Positions 37,339-46,917 of a stretch of DNA of 64,000 nt are shown here, in pieces. The stretch is from Corynebacterium tuscaniense (GTDB taxonomy: Bacteria; Actinomycetota; Actinomycetes; Mycobacteriales; Mycobacteriaceae). The notes beneath the pieces are model-generated. The model searched no databases and was not told where the DNA came from. It saw only the letters and a list, made by a program, of their open reading frames with translations. Position 1 is the first letter of the stretch; each line of letters starts with the position of its first letter. Made by a program: the position numbers and the translations under genes. The stretch is taken from assembly GCF_008693065.1 (NCBI RefSeq), contig NZ_VXKH01000002.1:86156-150155 (forward strand). The letters are read 5' to 3'.

Positions 37339-37773
37339 ATGAAGGCCGTTCTTACTCGCGTTACCCAAGCCTCTGTCACCGTGGATGGGGAGATCGTTGG
37401 CGCTATCGACTGCCCGGGGACCGGCGGTGTCCTTGCTTTAGTAGGCGTCGGCCGCGATGACAGCGAAGATGCGTGGGAGGTGATGGCCCGCAAGATCGCC
37501 GAGCTTCGCATTCTAGAAGGCGAAGTCTCCGTAGAAGATGCTGGCGCGCCAGTGCTCCTGGTGAGCCAGTTCACGCTCATGGGCCAGACTAAGAAAGGGC
37601 GCCGTCCTTCCTGGTCTGAAGCAGCCCCGGGCGCTGACGCGGAACCCATCATTGGCAAAATCGCCCAAGCGTTGACCGAGCGTGGCATTCATGTCGAACA
37701 GGGACGCTTCGGCGCGATGATGGATGTCGCTTCTGTAAATTCAGGTCCTTTCACCGTTCTTGTTGAATGTTGA
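37339..37773 (+). CDS. dtd: D-aminoacyl-tRNA deacylase
   Basis: 144 residues. The two DTD signatures are present: [20 protein letters not shown] near residue 75-94 and the C-terminal [20 protein letters not shown], where the usual Asn-Asp/Asn-x-Gly-Pro is NSGPF. It removes D-amino acids (and Gly from tRNA-Ala) mischarged on tRNA. AAGGAG lies before the ATG. It is 15 bp after the methyltransferase and likely cotranscribed with it. Confidence 0.95.
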   Translation: MKAVLTRVTQASVTVDGEIVGAIDCPGTGGVLALVGVGRDDSEDAWEVMARKIAELRILEGEVSVEDAGAPVLLVSQFTLMGQTKKGRRPSWSEAAPGADAEPIIGKIAQALTERGIHVEQGRFGAMMDVASVNSGPFTVLVEC

Positions 37774-37890
37774 GCGTTAACTGCTAAAGTCCAACAGGTA
37801 GGTTTTAAACACGTTTGCTCCTACATCGGGCCCACATTGAACCCTCGTTGAAGCCAATGTGAGCAGCAAAAACAGAAGTTTTTACCATTA

Positions 37891-37919
37891 GGGAACAAAG
37901 CTGTGCGGTCCGGCGTTAA
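37891..37919 (+). promoter_or_regulatory. SigH-type (ECF) promoter of sigB
   Basis: GGGAAC and CGTTAA spaced by 17 bp, 38 bp upstream of the sigB ATG, match the corynebacterial SigH consensus (GGAA ... GTT). This places sigB under the thiol/heat stress sigma factor, as described for C. glutamicum. Confidence 0.75.
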
Positions 37920-37957
37920 TAGGTTAGATTCGCGAGACTTAAAGGAGCCCGATCACC

Positions 37958-38953
37958 ATGACCCAACCCGATGTGGATCGTGTCGATGACAACGAGGAAA
38001 AGGTTGATCGCGGGAGCCGACGTAACCAGACCAATGACAACCCGTCAGCGGACCTCGTCCGCGTTTATCTCAACGGCATTGGTAAGACTGCGCTGCTCAA
38101 CGCCGAGGAGGAAGTGGAGCTCGCGCAACAAATTGAGGTCGGCCTGTACGCCCAGCATCTCCTCGATGATCCTGAGGTGAAGCTCACCCGCGCTAAGGCC
38201 CGCGATCTGAAAATTTTGGCAAAGCAAGGCCGCAAGGCCCGCTCCCATTTGTTGGAAGCGAACCTCCGCCTGGTCGTCTCCTTGGCTAAGCGCTACACCG
38301 GCCGTGGCATGCCTCTGCTGGACCTCATCCAAGAGGGCAACCTTGGCCTCATCCGCGCGATGGAGAAGTTCGACTATGCGAAGGGCTTCAAGTTCTCTAC
38401 CTACGCAACGTGGTGGATCCGCCAAGCTATCACCCGTGGGATGGCAGATCAGTCCCGCACTATTCGCCTCCCAGTCCACTTGGTGGAACAGGTGAATAAG
38501 CTCTCCCGCATTCGCCGTGAGATGTACCAGTCCCTCGGCCGTGAGCCAACGAATGAGGAGCTGTCGGAGGAATCCGGCATTGAGGAAACCAAGATCGAGA
38601 TGCTTTTGCGCCAGTCGCGCGATCCGGTGAGTCTGGACATGCCGGTGGGAGCAGACGAAGAAGCACCGTTGGGTGATTTCATTGAAGACGCGGAAGCGGC
38701 GGACGCTGAGGACGCTGTGGTCTCTGTTCTGCGGCACGATGACATCAATGACATCATCAACGGCCTCGAGCAACGCGAGCAAGATGTAATTCGTTTGCGC
38801 TATGGCCTCGATGACGGCGTACCACGCACTCTCGACCAGATTGGCCGCAAGTTCGGGCTGTCGCGCGAACGGGTGCGTCAAATTGAGCGCGAAGTAATGA
38901 GCAAGCTACGTGCTGGTGAACGCGCGGATCGTCTGCGCGATTACGCTTTCTAA
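37958..38953 (+). CDS. sigB: Non-essential principal-like sigma factor SigB
   Basis: 331 residues, group 2 sigma factor: like SigA in regions 1.2-4 ([75 protein letters not shown]) but lacking the long charged N-terminus. It takes over transcription in stress and stationary phase. AAAGGAG precedes the ATG. The upstream 184 bp hold a SigH-type promoter, and dtxR follows after a terminator, an order widely kept in corynebacteria and mycobacteria. Confidence 0.96.
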   Translation: MTQPDVDRVDDNEEKVDRGSRRNQTNDNPSADLVRVYLNGIGKTALLNAEEEVELAQQIEVGLYAQHLLDDPEVKLTRAKARDLKILAKQGRKARSHLLEANLRLVVSLAKRYTGRGMPLLDLIQEGNLGLIRAMEKFDYAKGFKFSTYATWWIRQAITRGMADQSRTIRLPVHLVEQVNKLSRIRREMYQSLGREPTNEELSEESGIEETKIEMLLRQSRDPVSLDMPVGADEEAPLGDFIEDAEAADAEDAVVSVLRHDDINDIINGLEQREQDVIRLRYGLDDGVPRTLDQIGRKFGLSRERVRQIEREVMSKLRAGERADRLRDYAF

Positions 38954-38972
38954 AACACAAGCTCTTATGCGT

Positions 38973-39013
38973 CACCCGGCTTCCACTCTCTATGGTGGAG
39001 GAGCCGGGTGTTT
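38973..39013 (+). terminator. Terminator after sigB
   Basis: Stem CACCCGGCT/AGCCGGGTG (38973-38981 with 39002-39010) with an inner CCAC/GTGG pair, followed by TTT, 19 bp after the sigB stop. Confidence 0.75.
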
Positions 39014-39095
39014 ACCTGTCATACGCCCGGGGTCATGTTTGTCGGCTACCATTGGCCGGAGTTTGTCGTGCGATGAGTCCAAAAGGATATCTACT

Positions 39096-39788
39096 GTGAG
39101 AGATCTGGTTGACACCACCGAGATGTACCTGCGTACGGTCTACGAGCTGGAGGAAGAAGGCATCGTTCCGCTGCGAGCGCGTATTGCCGAGCGCCTGGAC
39201 CAGTCGGGCCCCACGGTGTCTCAGACGGTGGCGCGCATGGAGCGTGATGGTCTCATCATCGTGGAACATGACCGTTCTCTGTCCCTCACTCCGCGTGGCC
39301 GCGAGCTTGCCACCTCTGTGATGCGTAAGCACCGCTTGGCCGAGCGCCTGCTCACGGACGTGCTGAGCTTGGATCTGAGCAAAGTTCACGCTGAAGCATG
39401 TCGCTGGGAGCATGTGATGAGTGAAGAGGTAGAGCGCAAGCTGATTGACGTGCTGGAGGACCCCACCCGCTCCCCCTTTGGCAACCCAATCCCAGCTTTG
39501 GATGAATTGGGATACGAGGCAGCCAAGGAACTCGATCTGGGGGTGCGCGTGAATGAATTGGATCTCAGCGAACCGGTGAAGGCTGAAGTCGTGCAGATCA
39601 ATGAAATTTTGCAGCTTGATTCAGAGCAGTACTCCTCCATCTGTCGTTTTGGTATTACCCGTGGAACCAAGGTGACACTGACAGGCAAGCCACATGGTGC
39701 TGTGACAGTCACAACTGAAACTGGCTCCGAAATTGAGCTAACACCGGACATCGTGCACGCACTGCGTGTGAAGAAACTGGAGGGCTAA
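39096..39788 (+). CDS. dtxR: DtxR, iron-dependent repressor
   Basis: 230 residues from the GTG at 39096 ([22 protein letters not shown]), with AAGGA nine bases upstream; the frame extends 186 bp farther but without conservation. It has the winged helix ([19 protein letters not shown]), metal ligands Met10, His79 region and Cys102 with Glu and His in [10 protein letters not shown], and a C-terminal SH3-like domain. With Fe(II) it represses siderophore and iron-uptake genes, and toxin in C. diphtheriae. It is probably cotranscribed with galE (3 bp apart). Confidence 0.97.
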   Translation: MRDLVDTTEMYLRTVYELEEEGIVPLRARIAERLDQSGPTVSQTVARMERDGLIIVEHDRSLSLTPRGRELATSVMRKHRLAERLLTDVLSLDLSKVHAEACRWEHVMSEEVERKLIDVLEDPTRSPFGNPIPALDELGYEAAKELDLGVRVNELDLSEPVKAEVVQINEILQLDSEQYSSICRFGITRGTKVTLTGKPHGAVTVTTETGSEIELTPDIVHALRVKKLEG

Positions 39789-39791
39789 ATC

Positions 39792-40754
39792 ATGGCGCAG
39801 CTCGTTGTCACTGGTGGTGCCGGCTATGTGGGAAGCGTATGTACCAAGGTGCTTGTGGATGCCGGCCACGATGTCACGGTTGTAGACAATTTCTCCACAG
39901 GTAACCGCGATGCAGTTGTACCCGGTGTGAACCTGGTGGAGGGCGACATTAACGATGTGATCGATGAAGTTCTCGCTGCCGGCAATGTTGATGGTGTACT
40001 CCATTTCGCGGCACGGTCACTCGTTGGTGAATCCGTGGAGAAGCCGGATGAATACTGGCGTGACAATTTTGAAACGTCGCTGAAGCTGCTCAATTCAATG
40101 CGCGAGCACGGTGTTAATTCTTTGGTGTTCTCCTCCACTGCCGCCACATACGGTGAGCCGGAGCGTGTGCCCATCACGGAAGATATGCCCACCGCCCCTA
40201 CGAATCCTTATGGTGCGACAAAGCTGGCCATTGACTACGCCATTACCTCCTACGCCACTGCCTACGGTTTGGGGGCAACCAGCTTGCGTTACTTCAATGT
40301 TGCCGGCGCTTATGGCGGGTACGGCGAGAACCATGCCACGGAAACACACCTCATCCCGCTGGTTCTGCAGGTCGCACAGGGTAAACGCGAGAAGATCCTC
40401 ATTTACGGTGATGATTGGCCCACTGCGGATGGCACGTGCGTGCGTGATTACATCCATATCCGGGACCTCGCCGATGCGCACATGCTCGCGCTGAAGACGA
40501 ATTCCCCCGGCAGCCACAGAATCTTCAACCTTGGCTCAGGCGATGGCTACTCAGTGAAGGAAGTCATTGAGGCGTGCCGTCGCGTCACGGGACACCCCAT
40601 TCCCGCTGAGGTTGCACCGCGTCGCGCCGGTGACCCGGCCACTCTCATCGCTTCTTCCGCACGCGCGAAAGAAAAGCTTGGATGGTCCCCCACGCGCACG
40701 GACCTGGACACTATCGTGGCCGATGCGTGGGAGTACACCCAAGCTCGTGGCTAG
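39792..40754 (+). CDS. galE: UDP-glucose 4-epimerase
   Basis: 320 residues, extended SDR. NAD-binding GGAGYVGSV at residue 8, the SSTAATYG serine/threonine segment near 115, and the catalytic YxxxK in [12 protein letters not shown] near 140. It interconverts UDP-glucose and UDP-galactose for the galactan of the cell wall. The dtxR-galE order is shared by corynebacteria. Its stop codon overlaps the convergent DUF4192 stop in a CTAG palindrome. Confidence 0.95.
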   Translation: MAQLVVTGGAGYVGSVCTKVLVDAGHDVTVVDNFSTGNRDAVVPGVNLVEGDINDVIDEVLAAGNVDGVLHFAARSLVGESVEKPDEYWRDNFETSLKLLNSMREHGVNSLVFSSTAATYGEPERVPITEDMPTAPTNPYGATKLAIDYAITSYATAYGLGATSLRYFNVAGAYGGYGENHATETHLIPLVLQVAQGKREKILIYGDDWPTADGTCVRDYIHIRDLADAHMLALKTNSPGSHRIFNLGSGDGYSVKEVIEACRRVTGHPIPAEVAPRRAGDPATLIASSARAKEKLGWSPTRTDLDTIVADAWEYTQARG

Positions 40755-41935
40755 GCCGCCTGCTCCCCTCCTGTCTCGCGCGCAAGCAACGCAGCACAAG
40801 CGGTTTCGCACCCCTCCAGAATGGTGGTGACTAACTGTTGCTGTTGTCCAGTCGCCATGACTTGCAAGCAGATTGCTGACATTGAGTGCTGTGGCATTTC
40901 TTCTTGTGCGCACGCCAGTGCCGTTGATGCCCACGAGGACAAACCTCGACTGATGGCCACGAGTGCCCACAAGCTCAATGCATTAGCGCGGATAACGCCA
41001 CAGAAATTCCGGGCAACGGTTATCAGAGCTGTTGCTGCTGTTTCAGGGTGATCGATTGCTTGTCCGATGAGGCAGTCCCGCAATGGCGCCCGAATGAGGG
41101 ATGCGACGAGTGCGCGGAGTTCATCTTCATCGTTAAAGAGCTGTTCAAGCGTGGGGTGCGCATCATCGCCAACGAGTGGCAGTGGTTTCACGTTCCGCAA
41201 AGCCCGACCTGCTGCCCGCACGACGTCCGCAGCGCCAGGTTCACAACGATCCAGCTTGCGGCAGAGCTCATCACTTTCTTTCCGGGCGGCAGCTGCCAAG
41301 GCCTGCGTCTTCTTCACTACTTTCTTACTCGTGCAGCATTCCTGCACGCAGTCAAAGAAGGCAAAGGTGTCTTCGCGTGACAGCGCTGGCAACGTGCCGT
41401 TGTCGCGCATGGCCTGCATCGCCGGAGAGGCAATGACTGAGCCAATGATGCCACGCTCCCATTCACTGCATTCAGGGGCGACCTCCGGCCCGAAGATCAT
41501 CCGGTATGGGGTGCCTTGGGCGATTTCGCTGACGTGCCAGCAGACGTCGATAAGCGGGTGCCCTCCCCCGCATTGAATGCTTTCGAGTTCGTCTATAGCG
41601 GCGAGCGCACTGTCAGAATCCGGGACGCGGGTAATGATGATCCCGAGGTACGTCACGCATGCACCATTAAGCTGCGTAGCTATCGTCTCGCGGATGTGGC
41701 AGGCGTGAACGATGTCAGCGCGCAGGACCGGGCCCAAAATGAGGGCATCCGGATTCTCATCATCATGCACCAGGCCAATGACAATGACGGATTCCTGCGG
41801 GTAGAAACCCAACGTTCCCGGAATCGTGGCAATAATATTGGAAGGACTGTTGACCACGGGTATGTCAGACAGCCATGGGTCGAAGAATGGATCGGATGAA
41901 TTGTGTTCCCTCTGCGGGTTGTGTGAATGTGTCAT
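40751..41935 (-). CDS. DUF4192 family protein
   Basis: 394 residues from the ATG at 41935; the frame continues upstream to 42160, but the family domain begins with [20 protein letters not shown], so the shorter form is chosen (41977 is another option). The conserved core has ESVIVIGL and later [20 protein letters not shown] near residue 330. Actinobacterial family without known function and without obvious catalytic motifs. It is convergent with galE and divergent from the PAC2 gene. Confidence 0.82.
   Translation of the reverse strand: MTHSHNPQREHNSSDPFFDPWLSDIPVVNSPSNIIATIPGTLGFYPQESVIVIGLVHDDENPDALILGPVLRADIVHACHIRETIATQLNGACVTYLGIIITRVPDSDSALAAIDELESIQCGGGHPLIDVCWHVSEIAQGTPYRMIFGPEVAPECSEWERGIIGSVIASPAMQAMRDNGTLPALSREDTFAFFDCVQECCTSKKVVKKTQALAAAARKESDELCRKLDRCEPGAADVVRAAGRALRNVKPLPLVGDDAHPTLEQLFNDEDELRALVASLIRAPLRDCLIGQAIDHPETAATALITVARNFCGVIRANALSLWALVAISRGLSSWASTALACAQEEMPQHSMSAICLQVMATGQQQQLVTTILEGCETACAALLARETGGEQAA
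41545..41555 (+). repeat. CGTCGATAAGC 11-mer, copy 9
   Basis: Inside the DUF4192 gene, opposite to the gene; encodes Leu-Ile-Asp. Confidence 0.85.
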
Positions 41936-42190
41936 AACTACTTTGACTGCTTCACGCCAAAAATCGGTTCCATCCATTTCCAAAGTGCCCGTTTTTTGTT
42001 TTCTAAGCCTGTGAATTCTCAGGAAAATTCCACAGGCGTACCGCACAACCCACGCTTTTCCGCACCAACCCGTGGGATGCCGCACACCATGTCGCCGGCG
42101 GTCCGTATGGTGGGAATGAAATTGTGAGCAGACATCGTTGTAGAAGATGTATGCGTTCACTCGTAGAACGTGAGAAGGAGGATGTTTTCA

Positions 42191-43255
42191 ATGGCGTCAG
42201 ATGACAAGCGTCACATGTATGAGCTGGAGTATCCGGCTCCCGCCGTCGACGGCGGCGCGTCCTCCGGCCCCACCTTGATCATCGCAATGCAGGGCTATGC
42301 GGATGCGGGTCATGCTGTGGAAGGGGCCGCCGGGCACCTTAAGGCCGCACTAGATTCGCGCACGGTAGCCACTTTCAACAATGATGAGTTGATTGATTAC
42401 CGCTCGCGCCGCCCGATGGTGACTATGAGTGAGCACGAGATCACGGACATGGAATCCATCGAGTTGGACATGCGTGTCCTGCGCGATTCCAAGGGAACTT
42501 CCTTCCTGCTTCTCTCCGGCCCGGAGCCGGATCTGCGCTGGGAGGCATTTTCTAAGTCTGTGGCTGATCTGGTGGATCACTTCAATGTGGATAAAACCAT
42601 CTGCCTGTATGCGGCCCCGATGGGTGCACCACACACGCGCCCCTTGGTGGTGTCTGCCCATGGGAACGACCGCGAGTTGGTGGGCACGATGTTCACCTAT
42701 GACGGCATGGTCTCAATGCCGGGTGCTGCCTCGGTGATGATTGAGCGGGAGCTTCATGCTCGTGGGCGTCGCGTGGCCGGGTACACCGCGCATGTTCCGC
42801 ACTATGTGTCCGCATCGCCGTACCCGCAGGCGGTATTCCAGCTGCTGCAGTCCGTCTCCGACACCTCGCAGTTGCAATTTCCGCTGCGTGCGATTGAGCA
42901 GGATATTGAGCGCGTGCAGCTTCAGCTTACGCAGCAGACCAATGATTCTGAGGAGGTTTCTCAGGTCGTGCATCAGCTTGAGCAGCACTATGACCGTGAG
43001 ATGGAGTCGTACCGGAAGAAAAATCCCCAGAAGATGATGCCGGGCGAGGCTCAGGTGCCTAGTGGGGATGAGATTGGGGAGGCATTTGAGAACTTCCTCG
43101 CCGCGATCGATGACCGGGACCGCTCGCGCGGTTTGGGCCCAGCCTCAGACGATCAGATGTGGGAGCACGATCCGCAGGTGGATCTTGGCTTCTATGAGGA
43201 TGGTTCGGATTCCACGCCTGACAGCGATGACGCGTCGTCGGATGACGGCGAGTAG
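42191..43255 (+). CDS. PAC2 family protein (proteasome assembly chaperone-like fold)
   Basis: 354 residues from the ATG at 42191, which has AAGGAGG at a good distance; an in-frame ATG at 42182 is too close to it. The PAC2 core spans about residues 20-270 (IIAMQGYADAGHAVEGAAGH, LLLSGPEPDLRWEAF, APHTRPLVVSAHG). It is followed by a Gln/Glu-rich helix and an acidic tail (DSTPDSDDASSDDGE). In actinobacteria that carry a proteasome the family is linked to its assembly; none is in view here. It lies 8 bp before the Ski2-like helicase. Confidence 0.88.
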   Translation: MASDDKRHMYELEYPAPAVDGGASSGPTLIIAMQGYADAGHAVEGAAGHLKAALDSRTVATFNNDELIDYRSRRPMVTMSEHEITDMESIELDMRVLRDSKGTSFLLLSGPEPDLRWEAFSKSVADLVDHFNVDKTICLYAAPMGAPHTRPLVVSAHGNDRELVGTMFTYDGMVSMPGAASVMIERELHARGRRVAGYTAHVPHYVSASPYPQAVFQLLQSVSDTSQLQFPLRAIEQDIERVQLQLTQQTNDSEEVSQVVHQLEQHYDREMESYRKKNPQKMMPGEAQVPSGDEIGEAFENFLAAIDDRDRSRGLGPASDDQMWEHDPQVDLGFYEDGSDSTPDSDDASSDDGE

Positions 43256-43263
43256 GCCAGGTC

Positions 43264-45837
43264 ATGGAATCAACTGGTGCAGCCGGCGACCAGCAAACAC
43301 TCGGTGACACACTGAGTGATCTGGAGGATGTTCCCGCATCGCTTTTCGACGATGCGGTGTGGGATACCTTCATCCGCTGGACCCAATCACGCGGCATTGT
43401 CCTTTACCCCGCCCAGGAGGAAGCTTCCTTGGCTGTGCTGGCTGGTGACAATGTCATCCTGGCCACCCCGACGGGCTCCGGTAAATCCATGGTGGCTCAT
43501 GCTGCTCACTTCATTGCCATGGCGCGTGGCCAGCGCACCTTTTACACCGCACCCATCAAAGCGTTGGTGAGTGAGAAATTCTTCGCCCTGTGTGAAATTT
43601 TCGGCCCGGAGAACGTGGGCATGATGACGGGTGACGCCACCGTCAACGGCCACGCACCCATCATCGCCGCAACAGCAGAGATTGTGGCCAATATCGCGCT
43701 GCGCGAGGGCAAGAACTCCGACATCCGCCAGGTGGTCATGGATGAATTCCACTACTACTCCGACCCGGAGCGTGGGTGGGCATGGCAGGTGCCACTGTTG
43801 GAGCTGCCCCAGGCACAATTCCTGCTCATGTCCGCCACCCTCGGCGATACAGCGTGGCTGGAGGAGGATCTCACCCGCCGGACAGGCCGGGAAACCACCT
43901 TCGTTGGTGGCTCTGAGCGCCCCGTACCGTTGGATTTCCACTACGTGTTTACACCGGTACACGAAACGATCGAGGAACTGCTCAAGGACGGCAAGGCCCC
44001 CATCTACGTCGTGCATTTCTCCCAACGTGAAGCAACGGAACGGGCGCAGGCGTTGACATCAATCCCGATGGTCTCCCCCGAGGAGAAAGAAGCCATCCGG
44101 GAAGCACTGGGAGATTTCCGCTTCACCACCACGTTTGGCAAGACCCTGTCGAAGTTGCTGCGGCGCGGCATTGGTATCCACCATGCGGGCATGCTGCCGA
44201 AGTACCGTCGCTTGGTTGAACGTCTTGCGCAGGCCGGACTCCTTAAAGTCATTTGTGGAACAGACACCCTTGGAGTGGGAATCAATGTTCCGATTCGCAC
44301 GGTGTTGATGACGGGCCTGGCTAAGTATGACGGCACCCGCCAGCGCATTGTGAAATCCCGTGAGTTTCACCAGATTGCCGGCCGTGCCGGCCGTGCGGGC
44401 TTTGACACCGAGGGTACTGCCATCGTGGAGGCTCCGGAGCACGAGATTGAGAATGTCAAGCTGCGCCGCAAGGCTGGGGATGATCCGAAGAAGCTGAAGA
44501 AGATTCGCAAGAAATCTGCCCGTGATGGGGAGATTTCCTGGTCGGAGAACACCTTCCAGCGCCTTACTCAGGCTGAGCCGGAAGAACTGACTAGCCAGTT
44601 CCAGGTATCTAATTCGATGCTGCTCAACGTGATTGCGCGTCCAGGGGACGGCTACGAGCACATGAAGAATCTCTTGCGCGGTAACCACGACACGCGTGCG
44701 AAGCAGAACAAGGACATCCTCACCGCGTTGGATCTTTTCCGCGGTCTCATCGCTGCCGGAGTGGTGGAGCGAACCCCTGATTCGCCAGCGTTCCGCCCGT
44801 ACACGCTCACCGCGGAATTGGATCGGGATTTCGCACTGAACCAGCCATTGTCGCCTTTCGCATTGGCGTTTTTGACATTGCTGGATCCCGCGTCGGAAAG
44901 CTATGACCTGGACGTGATCTCTGCTTTTGAATCGATCCTCGATGACCCCCGCCAGTTGCTTCAAGCACAGCAATCAAAGGAACGTGGCGAGGAGATTGCC
45001 GCCCTCAAGGCCGACGGTGTGGACTACACCGAGCGCATGGCAATCGTCGAGGATGTGACGTACCCGCAGCCGCTCAAGGAGGAGTTGGAGGACGCATACG
45101 AGACGTTTGTGCAGGGCAACCCGTGGGCGAAGGAGTTCGAGCTATCCCCCAAGTCCGTTGTGCGCGACATGATCGAACACGCGATGACCTTCTCCGACGT
45201 CATTGCTACCTATGGTCTCGCACGCAGCGAAGGCGTGGTTCTGCGCTACCTCACCGATGCGTGGCGCACACTTTCCCACTCCATTCCGGACGCGTATATG
45301 ACGGAGCGACTCGACGACATCATCGTGTGGCTCGGCGAGCTCATCCGCCAGGTCGATTCTTCGCTTATCGACGAATGGGCGCACATGAGCGACGAATCCA
45401 CCCCGATTAGTCGCGATGATCTGGAGCGCGAACTAGCTTTTGGCGTCGAGGACCCCACGGCCCTGACAGCCAATCGTCGGGCTTTCACCATCATGGTGCG
45501 CAATTACTTCTTCCGCCTCGTGGAGCTCTTCGCTTATGAGAAGGAGAAGGAGTTGGCGGAGATGCTGGATTACATGGACCTGGCGGATCAGCCGGACTGG
45601 GCAGCACTCATGGACGACTACTTCGACGAATACGACGATGTAGAACTTGATGGCGATGCGCGTGGTCCTGAGTATTTCTCTCTCACAGAAACAGAGTCAC
45701 GTGAGTGGACTGTCACGCAGATCATCAAAGATCCCCCGGGGGATAATGCGTTTCAGCTGCACGGCACCGTGGATTTGGATGCCTCCGATGCCGCGGGTGA
45801 AGTGCGGCTGAGTTCACTGGTGATGCGCCAGGTCTAG
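43264..45837 (+). CDS. Ski2-like DEAD/DEAH RNA helicase with DUF3516 C-terminus
   Basis: 857 residues. Walker A ATPTGSGKSMVAH near residue 66, MDEFHYYSDPERGW (DEFH box) near 160, LLMSATLGD near 190, IHHAGMLPKYR near 303 and FHQIAGRAGRAGFDTEGT near 370, then a basic linker (KLKKIRKKSA) and a helical C-terminal domain (DUF3516) to the end. SF2 helicase acting probably on RNA, of a kind common in actinobacteria. It is coupled to the PAC2 gene by spacing. One 11-mer copy lies in the C-terminal domain. Confidence 0.9.
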   Translation: MESTGAAGDQQTLGDTLSDLEDVPASLFDDAVWDTFIRWTQSRGIVLYPAQEEASLAVLAGDNVILATPTGSGKSMVAHAAHFIAMARGQRTFYTAPIKALVSEKFFALCEIFGPENVGMMTGDATVNGHAPIIAATAEIVANIALREGKNSDIRQVVMDEFHYYSDPERGWAWQVPLLELPQAQFLLMSATLGDTAWLEEDLTRRTGRETTFVGGSERPVPLDFHYVFTPVHETIEELLKDGKAPIYVVHFSQREATERAQALTSIPMVSPEEKEAIREALGDFRFTTTFGKTLSKLLRRGIGIHHAGMLPKYRRLVERLAQAGLLKVICGTDTLGVGINVPIRTVLMTGLAKYDGTRQRIVKSREFHQIAGRAGRAGFDTEGTAIVEAPEHEIENVKLRRKAGDDPKKLKKIRKKSARDGEISWSENTFQRLTQAEPEELTSQFQVSNSMLLNVIARPGDGYEHMKNLLRGNHDTRAKQNKDILTALDLFRGLIAAGVVERTPDSPAFRPYTLTAELDRDFALNQPLSPFALAFLTLLDPASESYDLDVISAFESILDDPRQLLQAQQSKERGEEIAALKADGVDYTERMAIVEDVTYPQPLKEELEDAYETFVQGNPWAKEFELSPKSVVRDMIEHAMTFSDVIATYGLARSEGVVLRYLTDAWRTLSHSIPDAYMTERLDDIIVWLGELIRQVDSSLIDEWAHMSDESTPISRDDLERELAFGVEDPTALTANRRAFTIMVRNYFFRLVELFAYEKEKELAEMLDYMDLADQPDWAALMDDYFDEYDDVELDGDARGPEYFSLTETESREWTVTQIIKDPPGDNAFQLHGTVDLDASDAAGEVRLSSLVMRQV
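45363..45373 (-). repeat. CGTCGATAAGC 11-mer, copy 10
   Basis: Inside the Ski2-like helicase gene, opposite to the gene; encodes Leu-Ile-Asp. Confidence 0.85.
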
Positions 45838-45927
45838 GTGGGCCACTCGAACAACATGATCGACCGATGGTGAAATTAAACTTTTATTTTTACCAAAAAA
45901 CCTATGAGCCTCTCTATGGTTATAGGC

Positions 45928-46890
45928 ATGCCCGATAAAGCTTCCCTGCCTACGCTGGCCCAATTACGCATGTTTGTCACACTGGCAGAGAACCGTCACT
46001 TCGGCACGGCAGCAGAGAAACTTTCCATTACCCAGCCCTCCCTTTCTCAGGGCTTATCTACATTGGAGAAAGGGCTAGGCCTCCAGCTAATTGAGCGTTC
46101 TACCCGGAAAGTCATTGTCACCTCCATTGGTCAGAAACTTGTCCCCTATGCCCAGGCTGTGCTCGAAGCCGTAGATGTTCTCGAGGCACAGATTTACGGG
46201 GGGCGCGAGTTCTTAACTGGACAGCTCTCCATCGGGGTCATCCCCACAATCGCCCCGTATCTCCTGCCTGCGTTCCTACCCATCGTCCGGGAGAAGTTCC
46301 CCAAACTTGAACCCACGATCATTGAGGAAACAACCCCTGTCCTGATGGACTCCTTGCGCGATGGGAAGATCGACCTCGCCCTCATCGCCTTTCCGTCAAA
46401 AGAACAAGGCTTCACCGAAATTTCGCTTTACACAGAGCGCTTTATCGTCGCGTTGCCCCCAGGCCACCCCTTCGAAGGACGCGAGGATTTGACGTTGCAG
46501 AGCCTCGATGATGTGAGCCTTCTATTGCTTAATAACGGCCACTGTATGCACGAACATGTCATGGACCTCTGTCGCCTTGCCCAAGTGGACGCTGGATACG
46601 GCAGGGATTCCGTCAGCCGTGCGGCTTCCCTCACCACCATCATCCAACTCATCGCAGCAGGTCAAGGTTGTACGTTGTTGCCGGCCTCCGCAGTCATTGC
46701 GGAATGCACGCGCCCAGGTATTTCCTTCGCACAGTTCGATCCTTCTGTCCCCGCTGGGAGGCACATTGGGCTCGTGTTCAGAAAATCCTCCGCTCGTGCG
46801 GAGGAATTCGCTGCTCTTGGTGAGGCAATTAAGGAATCTTACGAAAAGACAATTGCTGCGGCCGGGCCACTGGGCCTGCGAATCGAGTAA
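45928..46890 (+). CDS. oxyR: OxyR, LysR-type peroxide sensor
   Basis: 320 residues from the ATG at 45928 (MPDKASLPTLAQLRMFV); the frame extends 24 bp upstream, where a promoter element would sit instead. Winged-helix domain (HFGTAAEKLSITQPSLSQGL) and a substrate domain with two redox cysteines, Cys206 and Cys215 in NNGHCMHEHVMDLCRLA, spaced nine residues apart as in E. coli OxyR. It senses hydrogen peroxide and controls catalase, dps and iron genes. It precedes hrpA in the same direction by 27 bp. Confidence 0.95.
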   Translation: MPDKASLPTLAQLRMFVTLAENRHFGTAAEKLSITQPSLSQGLSTLEKGLGLQLIERSTRKVIVTSIGQKLVPYAQAVLEAVDVLEAQIYGGREFLTGQLSIGVIPTIAPYLLPAFLPIVREKFPKLEPTIIEETTPVLMDSLRDGKIDLALIAFPSKEQGFTEISLYTERFIVALPPGHPFEGREDLTLQSLDDVSLLLLNNGHCMHEHVMDLCRLAQVDAGYGRDSVSRAASLTTIIQLIAAGQGCTLLPASAVIAECTRPGISFAQFDPSVPAGRHIGLVFRKSSARAEEFAALGEAIKESYEKTIAAAGPLGLRIE

Positions 46891-46917
46891 ATACACCACT
46901 GCCGGTAGACTTCCGCG

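Noticed and set aside
37914..37932. Possible DtxR operator (AATAGGTTAG) before sigB
   Set aside because: Only one half resembles the DtxR palindrome, and it overlaps the better-supported SigH -10 element.
41936..42160. N-terminal extension of the DUF4192 gene by 75 codons
   Set aside because: The added residues are not like the family, and the extension runs to within about 30 bp of the PAC2 start, covering its likely promoter.
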